This document shows positions 62,100 through 64,000 of a DNA stretch of 64,000 nt, piece by piece. The notes beneath the pieces were generated by a model that saw nothing but the letters and a program-made list of their open reading frames with translations, did no database searches and had not been told where the DNA came from. Source of the stretch: Streptomyces sp. PsTaAH-137 (GTDB lineage Bacteria > Actinomycetota > Actinomycetes > Streptomycetales > Streptomycetaceae); NCBI RefSeq assembly GCF_003259365.1, contig NZ_QLLY01000003.1, positions 434,001-498,000 of the forward strand, in the 5' to 3' direction. Position 1 is the stretch's first letter, and the number at the start of each line of letters is the position of its first letter. Position numbers and translations under genes: made by a program.

Positions 62100-62759
62100 C
62101 TATCCGGTGACTCCGTAGGGCCGCGGTTCACACCAGCGTTCGAATTCTCTGTCGAGTGCATATTTGCCGTTCTCCCCGAGAACGAGCGACCGCGTCTCGG
62201 CGTTCCCCGGATTCGACAGCGACTCGAAGTCCTGGACGGTCCAGTGGAACCACCGCATGCAGAACAGTCGCATGGTCAGACCGTGCGTCACGAGGAGCAC
62301 GTTCGGCGGATGGTCGGGGTCCTCGAAACTGCGGTAGAGGCTCTCCAGGAAGGCGCCGACCCGGTCGTACACGTCCGCTCCGGACTCGCCCTGTGCGAAG
62401 CGGTAGAAGAAGTGCCCGTAGGCGTCGCGGTACACCTTCTGGAGCCGTACGTCGTCGCGGTCCTGCCAGTTTCCCCAGTCCTGCTCCCGCAGGCGCGGCT
62501 CTTCCCGCACCCGCACCAGGTCGGGGTCGAGGCGGAAGGCGCGGAACGTCTCGTGCGTACGCCGGTAGGGCGAGACGTAGACGCTCACCCGTTCACGGCC
62601 GAACAGGTCCCGGAGCTCCTTTCCGGTCTCCTCGGCCTGCCGCCACCCGGTCTCGGTGAGCGCCAGAGCATGGTCCGGCTCGCGCTCGTAGACGGTGTCG
62701 TCGGCGTTCCCCTCGGATTCGCCGTGCCGGACAAGAACGATGCGCCGCGGTCGTGCCAT
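62100..62759 (-). CDS. Histidine phosphatase (phosphoglycerate-mutase-like)
   Basis: A 219-residue phosphatase with LVRHGESEGN (catalytic His near 12), VYVSPYRRTHETF and VLLVTHGLTMRLF (second His). Lacking features of true phosphoglycerate mutases, it is likelier a broad phosphatase. Start ATG 62759. It is followed by the ADP-ribosylglycohydrolase gene. Confidence 0.92.
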   Translation of the reverse strand: MARPRRIVLVRHGESEGNADDTVYEREPDHALALTETGWRQAEETGKELRDLFGRERVSVYVSPYRRTHETFRAFRLDPDLVRVREEPRLREQDWGNWQDRDDVRLQKVYRDAYGHFFYRFAQGESGADVYDRVGAFLESLYRSFEDPDHPPNVLLVTHGLTMRLFCMRWFHWTVQDFESLSNPGNAETRSLVLGENGKYALDREFERWCEPRPYGVTG

Positions 62760-62857
62760 ACCTCGACCCTAGATCGGATCGGTCCGGTTCGAGCACTCGT
62801 ACGGCCCGACCGGCGTAGAGCGGGCGGACCGTACGGCACGCGCGCGTGGCGGCACGT

Positions 62858-63493
62858 TCAGACCGTCCAGGTCGGCTCCAGCCGCACGATGTCGCCAGAG
62901 ACCGCGGAGACGTCGGCGTCCGTCTCGGCCCGCAGGGACAACCGCTCCACCCCGCCCACCTGGTACTTGCCGCGCTCGGCCGCCGACCGCCACATGGACA
63001 GGACCAGGAACTCCTCGTCGGACGCCGCACCGAAGAGACCCCGCACCATGCCGGGCGAGCCGGCCATCGCCGGGTTCCACACCTTCTGCTGCATCAAGGT
63101 GTAGTGCTCGGCCCGCTCGGCGTGCACTCGGCAGTGCGCCACCCGCACCACGTCCGCGTCCGTGAAGCGCGGTTCGAAACCGGTCTTCACATCGAAGCGG
63201 TAGTCGAAGAGCCTCACCTGCATGTCCTTGTACGTGCCGGACTGACCGGCCGCGAGCCGGTCATGCGCGCGCGCCATGAAGGAGTCGTAGAAGGCGCGGC
63301 TCTCCCAGAAGCCGAAGACATGGGCCACATCCGGCCGCTGCCTGCTCCATCCGCCGCCCTGCCCCCGGAACCCCGGCTCCCCGAGGAGCCCCGCCCATTT
63401 CCGCTGCCCCCGTTCGAACCCCCGACGGTCCACCACAGTGCAGCGAATCCACTTGACCAGCACCGCGCCATCGTACGGCGCGGTACGTGACAT
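62858..63493 (-). CDS. DUF4937 family protein
   Basis: A 211-residue protein with two dimeric-barrel-like repeats. Repeat 1 is about 12-105 (LVKWIRCTVVDRRGFERGQRKWAGL, VFGFWESRAFYDSFMARAHDRLA) and repeat 2 about 110-205 (VRVAHCRVHAERAEHYTLMQQKVWNPAMAGSPG, EFLVLSMWRSAAERGKY). The pattern fits the YdbC-like DUF4937 group. ATG 63493 has GGAG about 9 nt upstream; the longer frame to 63568 is not preferred. Function unknown. Confidence 0.83.
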   Translation of the reverse strand: MSRTAPYDGAVLVKWIRCTVVDRRGFERGQRKWAGLLGEPGFRGQGGGWSRQRPDVAHVFGFWESRAFYDSFMARAHDRLAAGQSGTYKDMQVRLFDYRFDVKTGFEPRFTDADVVRVAHCRVHAERAEHYTLMQQKVWNPAMAGSPGMVRGLFGAASDEEFLVLSMWRSAAERGKYQVGGVERLSLRAETDADVSAVSGDIVRLEPTWTV

Positions 63494-63718
63494 GGGGTCA
63501 CTCTCCGCTGCAGTGCTTTCCGTTGACCCGGGGGTGGGCGGTATCCCTCGATGCGAACTCGAACTCACGACCGACCACAGGGCGCAACTCGCTCGCGTGA
63601 GCGTCTTGTTCGTGTTGGTCGCGGCGAACCCCGCCGTCGGGAGACGGACTCACCGTTGTCGGTGGGACGACGTAGCGTGTGAGCAGCACTCAATGTCGCA
63701 CCGCGAAGGGGGAGTTCG

Positions 63719-64000
63719 GTGAGCAGTCTCCGCAAGGGGATCGAGAAGGTCGAGGTCGGGCTGAAGTGGGACCCGAGCCCGGTCGGCTCGCCACCCGACG
63801 ACCTGGACCTGGTCGCGGCCACGTACACCCGTGAGGACCCGCGCGGCACACCGGCCTACGTGGTCCACTTCGACAGCCGCTCGCCCGACGGGACGATCGT
63901 CCTGAACAGGGACAGCCGGAACGGTCAGGGGTTCGGGTTCGACGAGGTCATGACGCTCGAACTGGACCGCCTGAGCGCGCAGTACACGCGCGTGGTGGTG
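63719..64000 (+). CDS. TerD family protein (5' part only)
   Basis: The first 94 codons of a gene running off the right edge, from GTG 63719 with GGGGGAG upstream. The residues LRKGIEKVEVGLKWDP, DLDLVAATYT and VVHFDSRSPDGTIVLNRDSRNG are the N-terminal half of a TerD/TerE calcium-binding domain. Actinobacteria carry many copies, linked to stress and differentiation. The C-terminal part is missing. Confidence 0.88.
   Translation, partial: MSSLRKGIEKVEVGLKWDPSPVGSPPDDLDLVAATYTREDPRGTPAYVVHFDSRSPDGTIVLNRDSRNGQGFGFDEVMTLELDRLSAQYTRVVV

Overview
The window is about 71% GC and reads as chromosomal core of a Streptomyces. Diagnostic genes are hrdB (principal sigma factor), whiH (sporulation regulator), sepH (FtsZ-binding division protein), cutRS, a GNAT/ADP-forming acyl-CoA synthetase fusion (PatA type), a Streptomyces HPr, parC/parE and a coproporphyrin-type ferrochelatase. 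The order agrees with my memory of the S. coelicolor SCO5806-SCO5864 interval; that is recollection, not a search. I see no tRNA, rRNA, CRISPR array, prophage or insertion sequence. Both ends cut a gene (DUF4193 on the left, TerD family on the right).

Left third (1-23.6 kb): cutRS two-component system; inositol-monophosphatase family gene with hemH; an MFS exporter overlapping an aldonolactone oxidase; a proline/threonine-tailed membrane protein; sepH; a sulfurtransferase; a VOC protein; thymidine kinase; a phosphodiesterase coupled to a DUF5998 gene; the PatA-type acetyltransferase; ptsH; a GntR regulator; a secreted M23 peptidase behind a recognisable c-di-AMP (ydaO/yuaA) riboswitch; and a translationally coupled pair of M16 peptidases.

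Middle (23.8-45.2 kb): parC ends tail-to-tail with a CobW GTPase, sharing stop-codon bases. Then come a DUF6082 protein, a small protein, two divergent citrate-synthase homologues (one with an N-terminal helix-turn-helix) around a palindrome-rich intergenic region, a sucrase/ferredoxin-like protein, a CitA/DcuS-type two-component system, a DUF485/sodium-solute symporter pair, a second two-component system coupled to a membrane protein, parE, a small zinc-ribbon-like protein, a secreted trypsin-like protease, and hrdB.

Right third (45.5-64 kb): whiH with a candidate WhiG promoter; an ABC-2-like ATPase/permease fusion with an altered Walker B; an NrtR-type NUDIX regulator; a glycogen-debranching-like enzyme preceded by a coupled 56-codon ORF that has not, as far as I know, been described; DUF4192; a RecQ helicase fused to a phosphoribosyltransferase-like domain, with two DnaA boxes upstream; two uncharacterised genes; rnhB; a TetR/MFS efflux pair with two matching operators; an ADP-ribosylglycohydrolase; a histidine phosphatase; a DUF4937 protein; and the start of a TerD gene.

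Most of the region is ordinary housekeeping and development. The most unusual items are the riboswitch-controlled cell-wall hydrolase, the HTH-citrate synthase pair with its nested palindromes, the coupled small ORF before the debranching enzyme, the RecQ-PRTase fusion with DnaA boxes, and the two phased TetR operators.
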